Of a DNA stretch of 64,000 bases, positions 35,539-45,868 are shown one piece after another. The notes below the pieces were generated by a model. It searched no databases, was not told the origin of the DNA, and worked only from the letters and a program-made list of their open reading frames with translations. Where the stretch lies: contig PLMQ01000055.1 of NCBI GenBank assembly GCA_003142535.1, positions 1 through 64,000 of the forward strand, in the 5' to 3' direction. The DNA comes from Syntrophaceae bacterium. Its GTDB lineage: Bacteria; Desulfobacterota; Syntrophia; Syntrophales; Smithellaceae. The position numbers were made by a program, and so were the translations under genes. Position 1 is the stretch's first letter; the number at the start of each line of letters is the position of its first letter.

Positions 35539-36474
35539 ATGAATCGTGAACATTTTAAAAATATAACACTCCAGCAGATGGAGGCACTTATCTCTCTTGC
35601 CGAGGAGAGAAGCTTCAGCCGCGCCGCCAAAAAGATGCTGCTGACGCAACCGGCGCTTACTAAGAATATAAAGAATATCGAAGATTCTCTGGAGGCAAAA
35701 GTAGTCCATCGCAGCACCGGGGGAATTGTCTTAACTGCCGCTGGTAAAATACTGTATGACTACGCCGGACGAATCTTACGGCTGAGAAATGAAGCGAAGG
35801 AAAAAATTATACAGCTTCGCGAAAATACTGGCGGCGATATTTACATCGGCGCCAGTACTATTCCCGCCACATACATTCTTCCCCGTGCGTTAAGCCTTTT
35901 TAGAAAAAAGCATCCTGATATCCGTGCGCATATCAAGGCAGCGGATAGCGAAGAAACGATAAATATGGTTCTGGATAAACAAGTGGAAATCGGCTTTATC
36001 GGTAAAAATCCACTCAATAAAAAACTGACTGCACAATCATTATGGAAAGACCAGCTTATTCTGGTTGTTCCGCCGAATCACCGCTGGTGCAAAAAGAAAA
36101 CTATAACGATGCAGGAATTGCTGGCCGAACCGTTTGTCATTAGAGAAAAGGGATCGGCAACAAGAGATATACTGGGTGCCTGCCTGAAAGATACTTTTTC
36201 CATAAGCCTTGCTCAACTGAATGTCTGTGCCGAAATAGGCAGTTCCGAAGCGATAAAGGAGGCAGTTATTGCGGGGCTGGGGTTTTCCGTAATTTCCGTT
36301 CATGCTGTGGCCAGAGAATTAGCGCAGAAATTGCTTTTTGCCGTTTCCCTTCCGGGATGTACTATCGAAAGACATTTCTATTTGGTTTATCAACGTAAGC
36401 TGGAATTAACCGTCCTGCATAAAGTGTTTATTGATTTTCTAAAAAGCTATCAACCTGAGAAAACTAGCTATTAA
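35539..36474 (+). CDS. LysR-type regulator of the selenium locus
   Basis: 311 residues. The N-terminal winged helix (TLQQMEALISLAEERSFSRA, QPALTKNIKNIEDSLEAKVVHR) is followed by a substrate-binding domain (IYIGASTIPATYILPRALSL). It resembles the selenium-metabolism-associated LysR subgroup. It is transcribed away from yedE across a 198-nt intergenic region, the classic arrangement for a LysR protein controlling its divergent neighbour. The effector is unknown. Confidence 0.88.
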   Translation: MNREHFKNITLQQMEALISLAEERSFSRAAKKMLLTQPALTKNIKNIEDSLEAKVVHRSTGGIVLTAAGKILYDYAGRILRLRNEAKEKIIQLRENTGGDIYIGASTIPATYILPRALSLFRKKHPDIRAHIKAADSEETINMVLDKQVEIGFIGKNPLNKKLTAQSLWKDQLILVVPPNHRWCKKKTITMQELLAEPFVIREKGSATRDILGACLKDTFSISLAQLNVCAEIGSSEAIKEAVIAGLGFSVISVHAVARELAQKLLFAVSLPGCTIERHFYLVYQRKLELTVLHKVFIDFLKSYQPEKTSY

Positions 36475-36714
36475 ATGTAGTTGCGGATATGCACTAATTG
36501 GAATTCCGGGGACTATAAATAATTAAGGAAAGCTCAGGGGATAAATCTTTGCTGGATATGTGTCAGCAGTTAGATAGCCACGATCATTGTCGCGATTTTG
36601 CAATGACGGGGGAGCGGCGGGCGGGGTATTTTTATCCAGAAACAAATTCAGATCTCTCACATGCGTTCGAAATGACCAAATATGAATATTATGTATATAA
36701 TGATATTTGGAATA
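36475..36714. other. Intergenic, no feature recognised
   Basis: 240 nt between the LysR gene and tRNA-Leu. A frame of 145 codons spanning 36549-36986 crosses both tRNAs and is not a gene. Confidence 0.4.
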
Positions 36715-36801
36715 TGGTGCCGGAGGTCGGAATCGAACCGACATGCCCTTGCGAACGGGGGATTTTGAGTCCCCTGCGTCTACCAGTTTCACCACTCCGG
36801 C
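36715..36801 (-). tRNA. tRNA-Leu (anticodon CAA)
   Basis: Class II tRNA of 87 nt with encoded CCA. Acceptor GCCGGAG/CTCCGGC, anticodon stem GGGGA/TCCCC around CTCAAAA (CAA), variable arm CGTTCGCAAGGGCATG region, T loop TTCGATT, discriminator A. Confidence 0.95.
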
Positions 36802-36905
36802 ACGGGCGCGATTATATAAGCGGAGTACAAAAAGTCAAGCTAAAATCTGTTGACAAGCCATTAAACCCTGTGTTAAGTCGGCTGCACAATTTTTCAGTAT
36901 TCTTC

Positions 36906-36981
36906 GGGGTTGTAGCTCAGCTGGGAGAGCGCATGACTGGCAGTCATGAGGTCAGGGGTTCGATCCCCCTCAGCTCCACCA
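36906..36981 (+). tRNA. tRNA-Ala (anticodon GGC)
   Basis: 76 nt with encoded CCA. Acceptor GGGGTTG/CAGCTCC, D arm GCTCAGCTGGGAGAGC, anticodon stem CATGA/TCATG around CTGGCAG (GGC), T arm AGGGG-TTCGATC-CCCCT. Confidence 0.96.
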
Positions 36982-36988
36982 AATAAAA

Positions 36989-37020
36989 AAAGGGGATGGC
37001 TGATCAGGCCATCCCCTTTC
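36989..37020 (-). terminator. Intrinsic terminator of the ppiD-like gene
   Basis: Stem AAGGGGATGGC (36990-37000) / GCCATCCCCTT (37008-37018) with a TGATCAG loop region. On the minus strand it is followed by TTTTTTTATTT, and it lies 4 nt past the stop at 37024. It also closes tRNA-Ala, with a weaker U-tract. Confidence 0.85.
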
Positions 37021-37023
37021 GTA

Positions 37024-38622
37024 TTATAGGTCTTTCACTTCCTTTTTGATTTTAATTCTTCCTTCCTTCTTCATAGCTTCCTTGTTGCCCTCCAGCCAGC
37101 TCTGCATGGCTTCTTCTCTTTTTAGGGAAGAACCCATCCTTCTGTATAAATCTTTTTTCGCTTCGAAATCCTTCAGGTCAATTATACTGTGATCCTTGAA
37201 TTTGAAAATGACGTAAGAATTATTAACCAGGATAGGCTTCCCGGGATAAGGTTTATTGGCTGTGAGCTGAATTATGGCCTCCGCAGCCTCCGGGCTTACA
37301 CCCAGTTTGGGGATCGTGCTGCCGGGTTGAAACAAACCGGTTTCATTTATTATAAGGCCTTTCTCTCTGGCGATCTTATCGAGAGTTTCCCCTTTATTTA
37401 GACGCTCTAAAATTAAAAGGGTCTCTTTAGCGGCAAGGTTTTGTATTTCAGTATCAATATAACGTTTTTCCACGTCACTTTTAATATCCTTAAGCCTCGG
37501 TAAATATGCAGCTTTTTTGTCGATTATCCGTACAAGATAATACCCGTTATCCGCGGTCAGTATTTTACTTATATCATTTTTTCCCAAATCCAGCAGAGAA
37601 GCCGCCAAATCTTTTACCGAAGTAAATTGTTGCGGAGCTCTATTTAAAGGGAAGAAATCCACGCCGTTAACGCTTAATCTGTTTTTAGCGGCGTAAGATT
37701 CAAAATTATTTTCCTGATATATAGTATCGTGAGATTTTTTGGCTTCGCTATATGCATTTTGCATTCCTCTCGCTCTTTTCAATTCCTTGATAACATTGCT
37801 TTTTACATCAATGAGTTGCATCTGCTTGCCGTCTTTTGTCATGTATCTGTCTCTACTCCTGCTATAGAAATCCCTGATATCGGAATCACTGACAGATGTT
37901 GGAGCAAAAGCATCACCGGAAAAATAAAGATATTTAATTTTTACCTGCTCGGAAATTCTGAATGAATTGCTGTTTTCCTTAAGAAAATTTTCCAGTTCCT
38001 CCTCGGTAGGGTTGATTTTTCTTTTTACATCCTTGCTGCTGATCTGTATAAAACTAACATTCACTTTCTGGTTTTGCATTGTGTAAATATCCAAGATTTC
38101 TTTATCGGAAACCTTAATACCATCGCGGATAAGAACATCTATTTTACTTGCCGCTAAATTAATTTTTTGCAGGGCTTCAAAATCTTCAGCCGATAATTTA
38201 TTGTAACGAAGCAATTGCTGGTATTTACGTTCATCAAATAATCCATCTGTCTGCAATGCCGGCATGGACATAATCATGCTTCGTAATTCTTCGTCGGAAA
38301 TCTTGATCTTTAAATCCGTCGCTTTTGCAATGACTATTTGCTGGTTGAGCAAGCTGTCGTAAGCCACTCTCTTTAAGTCCATTTTCTTGAGTATTTCCGG
38401 AGTAAGCTTAGCGCCGTAGCGCAGCCTGGCCATGTCCATCGCCTTTCTGTACTCTTCATGGAACTCCCCTTCGCTGATAATTCTCTCGTCAATTATGGCG
38501 ATGGTCTGAGTGCTTCGTCCGTCAGGTTTTGCACCGAAATACAGGACAAAGACACAAATAATTATTCCAATAATTATATACATCACCCAACTGCGCGCAT
38601 TTTTGCGCAAAAACTTTAACAT
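37024..38622 (-). CDS. PpiD/SurA-type periplasmic folding chaperone
   Basis: 532 residues. A single N-terminal membrane anchor ([20 protein letters not shown], residues 12-31) is followed by a SurA-N chaperone domain ([20 protein letters not shown]...[10 protein letters not shown]) and then a parvulin-like region (residues about 230-380; [22 protein letters not shown] and later [12 protein letters not shown]). The PPIase core is poorly conserved, as in E. coli PpiD's inactive domain. Likely an inner-membrane-anchored chaperone for exported proteins. Divergent from mreB. Confidence 0.87.
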   Translation of the reverse strand: MLKFLRKNARSWVMYIIIGIIICVFVLYFGAKPDGRSTQTIAIIDERIISEGEFHEEYRKAMDMARLRYGAKLTPEILKKMDLKRVAYDSLLNQQIVIAKATDLKIKISDEELRSMIMSMPALQTDGLFDERKYQQLLRYNKLSAEDFEALQKINLAASKIDVLIRDGIKVSDKEILDIYTMQNQKVNVSFIQISSKDVKRKINPTEEELENFLKENSNSFRISEQVKIKYLYFSGDAFAPTSVSDSDIRDFYSRSRDRYMTKDGKQMQLIDVKSNVIKELKRARGMQNAYSEAKKSHDTIYQENNFESYAAKNRLSVNGVDFFPLNRAPQQFTSVKDLAASLLDLGKNDISKILTADNGYYLVRIIDKKAAYLPRLKDIKSDVEKRYIDTEIQNLAAKETLLILERLNKGETLDKIAREKGLIINETGLFQPGSTIPKLGVSPEAAEAIIQLTANKPYPGKPILVNNSYVIFKFKDHSIIDLKDFEAKKDLYRRMGSSLKREEAMQSWLEGNKEAMKKEGRIKIKKEVKDL

Positions 38623-38722
38623 AATGTCACCTCTGTAGAGATTGAATATCTGCCTTCAGGCAATAAAGTTTTATTCTACTATTACAGTCATTTACAAAAT
38701 GCAAATACATTTTAAAAAGGCG

Positions 38723-38751
38723 TTGATTAGGCTAAAGAAATGCTGTATAGG
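38723..38751 (+). promoter_or_regulatory. Possible promoter of the mreB operon
   Basis: TTGATT (38723-38728) followed after 17 nt by TATAGG (38746-38751). It lies in the 184-nt divergent region before mreB. The -10 match is weak. Confidence 0.3.
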
Positions 38752-38782
38752 AAAAAACTCTAAAGTCAAGTTATTAATTTAA

Positions 38783-39844
<1,062 letters not shown>

Positions 39845-40048
39845 CTAAATCGGGAGTTGCGATGGTAAATTGCAGCTTTCGGTTATATGTTATGAATAGC
39901 CGCATTGACTGTGCCGGATTCATATTGGAAGTTGTTCTGTTTCAGGGGTTTACGATTTGCCGAGATAGCCTTTAGTTCTTTGGTTATTATCTGCTCTAAA
40001 TTGTTATTCCCTGAATATGTGCGATATTATTTTCCTCTCGGGTAAAAA

Positions 40049-40879
40049 ATGTTTTTTTTTAAGAATTATAAGACAATCATTATTGTTGTCGTTCTCCTTG
40101 CTGCCGCCCTCATCATGCTTTCATACAACTTCAAGAAGGCATCAAATTCAGGATTCATAAGAAAAATTGTCTTAGAGGTTGCCGCTCCGGTACAAAATGT
40201 TTTAAATGCTTCTGTAAAAAGCGTTGGTGATGCGTGGTTGCGATATATCTTTCTTGTCGGTCTGGAAGATGAAAATAAAAATTTAAAAAAGAAAATTAAC
40301 GAACTCAAAGCGGATTTAATTCTATATCAAGAAGGTTATCTGGAAGCTGAGCGGTTAAAAAAACTCCTCTCTATTAAAGATGATTACGACTATCATCTTA
40401 TTTCGGCAAGGGTTATCGGTCGGGAACAGGCCGCTCTTTCTAAAACAGTATTAATCAATAAAGGTACCGCTCACGGCTTGAAAGCCGACATGCCGGTGCT
40501 GGCTAAGCCCGGATTAATCGGCCGAGTTGTTGATGTTTCCTGGCATGCGGCCAAGGTGCTTCTGCTTATTGATGAAAGCAGTAACATTGATGCCACAGTG
40601 CAAAGGAGCCGTGTTCAGGGAATTATCCACGGTGCCGGTTCCCGCGGCTGTGTTTTGAAATATGTATCCAAAGCTCAGGACGTTAAAGAAAATGATGTTA
40701 TTGTTTCATCAGGTATAGGCGGAATCTTTCCCAAAGGACTGATGCTCGGGGTTGTCAGTCAGGTGGACAGACAGGAAACCGGGCTCTTTTTGAAAATTAA
40801 GGTAGCACCATCAATAGATTTTTCGAAATTGGAAGAAGTCTCCGTATTGGCTTCCGATGATGAAGACGAAGGTGAATAG
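40049..40879 (+). CDS. mreC: Rod shape-determining protein MreC
   Basis: 276 residues. One membrane segment (YKTIIIVVVLLAAALIMLSY), a coiled coil (residues 75-110: LEDENKNLKKKINELKADL) and the beta-barrel MreC core (VIGREQAALSKTVLINKGTAHGLKADMPVL, GIIHGAGSRGCVLKYV). It links MreB to the periplasmic wall enzymes. mreD starts 3 nt downstream. Confidence 0.95.
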   Translation: MFFFKNYKTIIIVVVLLAAALIMLSYNFKKASNSGFIRKIVLEVAAPVQNVLNASVKSVGDAWLRYIFLVGLEDENKNLKKKINELKADLILYQEGYLEAERLKKLLSIKDDYDYHLISARVIGREQAALSKTVLINKGTAHGLKADMPVLAKPGLIGRVVDVSWHAAKVLLLIDESSNIDATVQRSRVQGIIHGAGSRGCVLKYVSKAQDVKENDVIVSSGIGGIFPKGLMLGVVSQVDRQETGLFLKIKVAPSIDFSKLEEVSVLASDDEDEGE

Positions 40880-40881
40880 TA

Positions 40882-41421
40882 ATGGCGTATTATTTGTTAT
40901 TACCTTTTTTTTCCATCATATTAGTTGTGTTCCAGACAACTATCGCTGATATAATTTTTTCCGGCCGTCTTGTGCTCGAAATATCTATAATTGTTGTCAT
41001 TTATGCCGGTTACCGTCTTGATTTAATTAGGGGGTCAGTGCTGGCGTTTGTCTTGGGCTTTGTCTTCGATTGCCTGGCCGGTTCAGTTCCGGGTTTATTT
41101 ACTTTTGCCTATGTGCTGATTTTTCTTCTTTCATTTTTCGTATCAGCGAGCCTGACAACCGAAAAAATGCATTTTATTGCCATTTTTGCCTTGATTTGCT
41201 TTTTTTTAGAGGAATTTGCGATTTTCTTGTTTTATAATTTAACTTATGGTTTTGATGTTTTACATATTACACCGTTGATTTTTTTATCGCAGGCATTGAT
41301 TGTCGGCCTGCTCGCCCCCGTATTTTTTTACTTAATGCGCCGGGTTGAGGTTTTTTTCTATGGGAAGACATTACAGTCTGCTAAATGGTCCGGAACCGGC
41401 CGAATTCAAGCGGAAACTTAA
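40882..41421 (+). CDS. mreD: Rod shape-determining protein MreD
   Basis: 179 residues and very hydrophobic, with about five membrane segments, as MreD should be. The family is poorly conserved in sequence; the assignment leans on position between mreC and mrdA and on the segment GSVLAFVLGFVFDCLAGSVPGLFTFAYVL. The 3' end overlaps the mrdA start by 62 nt. Confidence 0.88.
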   Translation: MAYYLLLPFFSIILVVFQTTIADIIFSGRLVLEISIIVVIYAGYRLDLIRGSVLAFVLGFVFDCLAGSVPGLFTFAYVLIFLLSFFVSASLTTEKMHFIAIFALICFFLEEFAIFLFYNLTYGFDVLHITPLIFLSQALIVGLLAPVFFYLMRRVEVFFYGKTLQSAKWSGTGRIQAET

Positions 41422-43249
41422 AATAGCAATTATTTTAATTCTGTCTGCATTGACCATTTTGCTTGTCCGGCTCTGGTATTTACAGGTTATCAAAGCTGAT
41501 GATTTGAAGCAAAGATCAGAGAATAATTCTGTCCGTTTCCGCAAGATCATGCCTTTGCGCGGCTTAATTATGGATAAAAACAGGCATATAGTAGTGGACA
41601 ATCGTCCTTCTTTCGACGTGCTGTACATGCCCAGCAGAGGTAAAGAACCGGAGCGCGTGATCGAAAAACTCAAGAATCTCTATAAAAGTAAATCGCTGGA
41701 ATTCACATACGATCAGCCTTTTCCTAAAAATGCAAAACCATACCTGCCGGTGAAGCTGGAGAAGAATGTGGGTATGGGCAAAATTGCCCTTGTGGAAACC
41801 AACGCTTTGGATCTGCCCGGCATCTACATAGATGTTGCTCCAGTGCGCTTATATCTGGACGGGGAAAGTATGGCTCCCATCATTGGCTACACGGGGGAAA
41901 TCAGTAAAGAAGAACTCGAGAAGGATGAGGAAGAATATGCATCCGGTGACATTTTAGGTAAGCATGGGATCGAAAAATATTTTGATACTTATATTCGCGG
42001 CCATCAGGGGGCAGAACTGGTTGAAGTTAATGCATATGGTAAGGAAATTAAAAATCTCGGGCGTATTGATCCTGTCTCCGGCTATAATGTTGTCTTAACG
42101 ATTGACGCCGAATTGCAGAAAACGGCATGGGATGCTTTTAAAGGCATGTCCGGCGCCGCGGTTGCGCTTGATCCCCGCGATGGATCGGTACTAGCGATGG
42201 TCAGTTCGCCTTCATTTGATCCTAATTTATTCAATAGCGGAATTTCCACCGAACAATGGCGAAAACTTGTTAACAATCCGCTTACTCCCATGTCGAACAG
42301 GGTGATTTCCGGACAATATCCGCCCGGTTCAACTTATAAACTCATTGTTGCCGCAGCAGCGCTGGAAGAAGGAATTATCACTCCCGACACAAAATTCTTT
42401 TGCGATGGATCATTTGATTTTGGCAACAGAACTTTTCGCTGCTGGCAGAAGCACGGCCACGGCTATATTAGCCTCCATCGGGCGATAGTTGAATCATGCG
42501 ATGTCTATTTTTATAATGTCGGTAAACTGCTGGGCGTCGATAAAATAGCTCATTATGCCCGGCTCTTCGGCCTGGGAGAAGCCACCGGCATTGATTTGCC
42601 CAATGAAAAGAACGGTCTGATTCCGACAAAGCAGTGGAAACTGTCAAAAATGAAAGAACCGTGGCAACCGGGAGAAACAATATCCATAGCAATCGGTCAG
42701 GGGTTTAACTTGACAACGCCTTTGCAGTTGGCATTTGCTTATGGTGCTTTTGCCAATGGCGGAACTTTGTGGCGGCCGCGGCTGGTTAAAAGTATTGAAA
42801 TTGCCGACGGCGGTGTCTATAAAGAATTTTTACCGGAAAAAAAAGGAGAACTTCCCCTGAGTCCGGAGACTTTTGATGTTCTGAGCCGTGCTTTGTGGGG
42901 CGTTGTCAACGAGCCGACCGGTACCGGCAAAGCTGCCAGAAGACCAAATGCGGATGTTTGCGGTAAGACCGGAACATCGCAGGTTATTGGATTGCCGGAA
43001 AATGAAAAGGTTCGCCGGGAGAAAAAAATAGGAGTATTTCAAAGAGACCATGCTCTTTTTGTGTGTTTTGCGCCGCTGAAGAATCCGGAGATAGTAATAG
43101 CTGTAGTCGCCGAGAATGCCGGTCATGGAGGTTCGGCTGCCGCTCCCATCGCCCGGAAAATTCTCGATGCCTATTTTGAAGGGAAGAAAAAAGTTAAACA
43201 GCCCCAGATTGTTGCACAGGGTCAGGAGTCAGCAAAAGCCCGCCAGTAA
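41360..43249 (+). CDS. mrdA: Penicillin-binding protein 2 (transpeptidase)
   Basis: 629 residues from ATG 41360, with GAGG 9-12 nt upstream; TTG 41345 is a less likely start. One N-terminal membrane segment (IAIILILSALTILLVRLWYL), a PBP dimerisation domain, and the transpeptidase domain with STYK (PPGSTYKLIVAA), SxN-equivalent SCD (VESCDVYFYN) and KTG (VCGKTGTSQV). It cross-links new peptidoglycan in the elongasome with RodA. Beta-lactam target. Confidence 0.95.
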   Translation: MGRHYSLLNGPEPAEFKRKLKIAIILILSALTILLVRLWYLQVIKADDLKQRSENNSVRFRKIMPLRGLIMDKNRHIVVDNRPSFDVLYMPSRGKEPERVIEKLKNLYKSKSLEFTYDQPFPKNAKPYLPVKLEKNVGMGKIALVETNALDLPGIYIDVAPVRLYLDGESMAPIIGYTGEISKEELEKDEEEYASGDILGKHGIEKYFDTYIRGHQGAELVEVNAYGKEIKNLGRIDPVSGYNVVLTIDAELQKTAWDAFKGMSGAAVALDPRDGSVLAMVSSPSFDPNLFNSGISTEQWRKLVNNPLTPMSNRVISGQYPPGSTYKLIVAAAALEEGIITPDTKFFCDGSFDFGNRTFRCWQKHGHGYISLHRAIVESCDVYFYNVGKLLGVDKIAHYARLFGLGEATGIDLPNEKNGLIPTKQWKLSKMKEPWQPGETISIAIGQGFNLTTPLQLAFAYGAFANGGTLWRPRLVKSIEIADGGVYKEFLPEKKGELPLSPETFDVLSRALWGVVNEPTGTGKAARRPNADVCGKTGTSQVIGLPENEKVRREKKIGVFQRDHALFVCFAPLKNPEIVIAVVAENAGHGGSAAAPIARKILDAYFEGKKKVKQPQIVAQGQESAKARQ

Positions 43250-43293
43250 GGGCGGCAATGCCTGCCGGCAATGAATATATTTAAGGAAGTTAT

Positions 43294-44409
43294 ATGATTT
43301 TTCTAAAGTTTGATCGCCGCATTTTTCAGAATTTCGACTGGACCCTTCTGGCGCTTGTCCTCGGTATTTGCACTGTGGGCATCATTAATATCTATTCCGC
43401 AGGATATAGTATTGGTGACAGGCCTTTCCCCCTTTACTTAAAACAGATACAATGGGTTTTTTTGGGGATGGCCTTCATGATGCTTATTTATTTTATCGAC
43501 TATCGCGTTATCAACGAAGCTGCCTACATCATCTACGGTATTTCCATAGCCCTGCTGGTGGTTGTTTTTCTCTATGGTTATACGACACGCGGTTCGCAAC
43601 GCTGGATTTCAATTTTAGGGTTTTCCTTTCAGCCCGCTGAGTTAATGAAGTTGACAGTTATTATGGCTCTTGCCCGGTATTTTGACGATTATAAATCCAA
43701 TGAGCCGTATAATTTAAAGGAGCTATTAATACCTTTCCTGATTGTTATTTTGCCTTTCCTGCTGATATTGAAGCAACCTGATTTGGGTACAGCTCTGATT
43801 ATTGTTGCCGTTTCTGCCTCTATTATTGTTTTTATCGGTGTTAATTGGAAATCTTTGGCTATTGTTGGGGCTGGAGCATTGATTTTAATGCCTATCGGGT
43901 GGCGCTTTTTAAAAGCCTATCAGAAAGAAAGATTAATGACTTTTCTTAATCCGGACAATGACCCTTTGGGCACGGGTTATCATATTATTCAATCAATGAT
44001 TGCCGTGGGCTCAGGGGGGATCATCGGCAAAGGTTTTTTAAGCGGCTCCCAGACTCAGCTCAAGTTTTTGCCGGAGCAGCAGACCGATTTTGTCTTTTCC
44101 GTTTTTGCCGAAGAATGGGGCTTTATCGGTGCTTTTGTTTTGATTATCATGTTTATGTGCCTGATTTTTTGGGGGTTAAAAATTGCCTTGCATTCCAGAG
44201 ATTTATTAGGCACATTACTTTCTTTTGGAATAACGGCCCTGATATCATGGGAAGTATTTATCAATATCGGCATGGTTTTAGGAATTGTGCCGGTTGTTGG
44301 TATTCCGTTGCCCTTTTTAAGTTATGGCGGTTCGGCAATGATAGTTTTAATGGCAATGATCGGTTTGTTAATGAATGTCAGTGTGCGCAGATTTATTTTG
44401 CAGCGCTGA
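43294..44409 (+). CDS. rodA: Peptidoglycan glycosyltransferase RodA
   Basis: 371 residues, about ten membrane segments, SEDS family. Motifs: QPAELMKLTVIMALARYF, KQPDLGTALIIVAV, and near the end VVGIPLPFLSYGGSAMIVLM. It polymerises glycan strands with PBP2. AAGGAAG precedes the ATG; the gene follows mrdA by 44 nt. Confidence 0.96.
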   Translation: MIFLKFDRRIFQNFDWTLLALVLGICTVGIINIYSAGYSIGDRPFPLYLKQIQWVFLGMAFMMLIYFIDYRVINEAAYIIYGISIALLVVVFLYGYTTRGSQRWISILGFSFQPAELMKLTVIMALARYFDDYKSNEPYNLKELLIPFLIVILPFLLILKQPDLGTALIIVAVSASIIVFIGVNWKSLAIVGAGALILMPIGWRFLKAYQKERLMTFLNPDNDPLGTGYHIIQSMIAVGSGGIIGKGFLSGSQTQLKFLPEQQTDFVFSVFAEEWGFIGAFVLIIMFMCLIFWGLKIALHSRDLLGTLLSFGITALISWEVFINIGMVLGIVPVVGIPLPFLSYGGSAMIVLMAMIGLLMNVSVRRFILQR

Positions 44410-44442
44410 ATAATTTTATTTTAGATCCGCGAGGAGAGGCTT

Positions 44443-44820
44443 ATGTGGGAAAAAAAGACAGAAAAGGAAGAGGTTAGGGCATTTTTAGGTAAAGGGGCTG
44501 AGTTTGTCGGCAAGCTAATTTTTAACGGTGCTGTACGCATTGATGGCGATTTTCAGGGAGAAGTATACGGGCAAGGTTCGCTGGATATAGGAGAAGGAGC
44601 GCTGGTGAAGGCCAATATTGCTGTAAATAACGTTTACATCGGTGGTGAAGTACAGGGAAATATCAATGTCAAAGATAAAATTATTATTCATTCCACCGGC
44701 AAGTTTTTCGGTGATGTTAGCACGCCGGTATTCGTTATGGAAGAGGGAGCTGTTTTTGACGGCCGATCGCATATGGCGGAAGCCGCGGAAAAGAAATTGG
44801 CTGTAGTGGAAGCGGTCTGA
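44443..44820 (+). CDS. Bactofilin
   Basis: 125 residues. The DUF583/bactofilin beta-helix core is evident as short repeats of hydrophobic-G patterns (VGKLIFNGAVRIDGDFQGEV, then ALVKANIAVNNVYIGGEVQG). Bactofilins form non-nucleotide cytoskeletal filaments and often tether wall enzymes, fitting its place after rodA. AGGAGAGGC precedes the ATG. Confidence 0.92.
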   Translation: MWEKKTEKEEVRAFLGKGAEFVGKLIFNGAVRIDGDFQGEVYGQGSLDIGEGALVKANIAVNNVYIGGEVQGNINVKDKIIIHSTGKFFGDVSTPVFVMEEGAVFDGRSHMAEAAEKKLAVVEAV

Positions 44821-45052
44821 TTGGAACGAACTCCGATAGTTCCCAACTGGCCGTCAGCATTGCGTAAACGATGATTTTGGAAAACTTAGACTGCCGGTCA
44901 GAAAAAGCTTGACAAGTAAAGTTGCATATGATTATTAACGCGCGGTTTTTGAATAAGGAAGGCAATGCTTACTAACTTTTGAGCTTGTGCATATATGAAA
45001 AATCAACAGGTGATAGATTCCAGACAATAGAGGTTCAATGTTAATGAAATCT
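44821..45052. other. Upstream region of the atp operon: promoter and leader
   Basis: Part of a 613-nt gap between the bactofilin gene and atpF'. It contains a promoter (44909-44938), a tiny frame MLTNF at about 44965-44982 behind AAGGAAGG, and then the terminator at 45053 and repeat locus c. Confidence 0.5.
44909..44938 (+). promoter_or_regulatory. Sigma-70-like promoter upstream of a terminator
   Basis: TTGACA at 44909-44914 and TATTAA at 44933-44938, 18-nt spacer. Transcripts from here would meet the terminator at 45053-45091 about 110-145 nt later, before the atp genes. Confidence 0.55.
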
Positions 45053-45091
45053 GCCGAGTGAACAAAGATAACGTTCTGCACTCGGCTTTTT
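44945..45091 (+). ncRNA. Candidate small RNA or attenuated leader before atp
   Basis: Defined only by the promoter at 44909-44938 and the terminator at 45053-45091, giving a transcript of about 147 nt. A five-codon frame (MLTNF) with a purine-rich ribosome site lies at its start. No known RNA family was recognised. Confidence 0.3.
45053..45091 (+). terminator. Intrinsic terminator
   Basis: Stem GCCGAGTG (45053-45060) / CACTCGGC (45079-45086) with an 18-nt loop, followed by TTTTT. Repeat locus c begins with the very next base. Confidence 0.85.
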
Positions 45092-45410
45092 AATGAGTCC
45101 CAAATTTCAGAAACGAAGTGCGCTGAAATTTGATGGACGAATTATCCCGCGTAAGCGGTGGCAATGAGACTCCAATTCCGAAAGCGAAGCGTATAACCTA
45201 ACCACCTAAAGGTGGCAAGAGGTCACAGGTCGGAATTGGTAAGTCGAATTATCCCGCAAAGCGGCGGTTGTGAGACTCCAATTTCAAAAACGTAGTGCAT
45301 AACCTGAAGGTCACAAGTTGAAATTGGCAAGTTGTAATGAGACCCAAGCTTCAGAAACAAAGTGTACCGAAGCTTGCCGGACGAATTATCCCACGAAGCA
45401 GTGGGTGTGA
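45092..45410 (+). repeat. Structured repeat, locus c (four units)
   Basis: Four tandem units, each beginning (A/G)TGAGACYCC or close to it. Arms: unit 1 CAAATTTCAG/CTGAAATTTG; unit 2 CCAATTCCGA/TCGGAATTGG; unit 3 CCAATTTCAA/TTGAAATTGG; unit 4 CAAGCTTC/GAAGCTTG. Loops keep AA(A)CGAAGTG-like sequence and units 1, 2 and 4 continue CGAATTATCCC(GC) with a small GC hairpin. Unit 2 has a doubly nested insertion (ACCACCTAAAGGTGG inside AACCT/AGGT). It lies between a terminator and atpF'. Confidence 0.9.
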
Positions 45411-45433
45411 TTGAAAAAGCATGAGGTAACACT

Positions 45434-45868
45434 GTGGTAAGCGTTATTCCTGATTATACCATTTTTATTCAGATAGTTACTTTTCTGGTATTGATTTACA
45501 TTCTCAACATTCTTCTTTACAAGCCTGTTTTAAGCATAATCGAACGCCGTAAAAAACAACTCGAAGAACTGGAAAACGAAATCAAACTGTTTAATGATTC
45601 TGTAGAAAAAAGAGTTGCCGAATACGAAGAAAAACTCAAACAGGCCAAGGCCGGTGCTTCCGATTTAAAAAAAGAAATAATTAATGAAGGAACAGATCAG
45701 GCGAAAAAAATTGTCGACGCCGTCCGCAACGAAATTCCCCTGTTGACGCAAGAATTCCAGCAAAAGATGAATAAAGAAATTCAGGCCGCCCGTAAGATAT
45801 TAGACAGCCAATCCCGAAAAATATCTCTGGAAATAGCGGAAAAGGTGCTGGGGAGGCTCGTTCAATGA
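45434..45868 (+). CDS. atpF': ATP synthase Fo subunit b'
   Basis: 144 residues from GTG 45434, with TGAGGT upstream. One N-terminal membrane helix (IFIQIVTFLVLIYILNILLYKPVLSI) and a long coiled coil, the typical b-type stator. It is followed by a second b gene with a 4-nt overlap, so the stator is a b/b' heterodimer as in many deltaproteobacteria and phototrophs. Confidence 0.92.
   Translation: MVSVIPDYTIFIQIVTFLVLIYILNILLYKPVLSIIERRKKQLEELENEIKLFNDSVEKRVAEYEEKLKQAKAGASDLKKEIINEGTDQAKKIVDAVRNEIPLLTQEFQQKMNKEIQAARKILDSQSRKISLEIAEKVLGRLVQ

Noticed and set aside
36549-36986. 145-codon plus-strand frame
   Set aside because: It runs across tRNA-Leu and tRNA-Ala and has no protein-like composition or ribosome site.
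45092-45410. Tandem units as a CRISPR array
   Set aside because: Unit arms vary and pair with each other, there are no regular unique spacers of constant length, and no cas genes are present.
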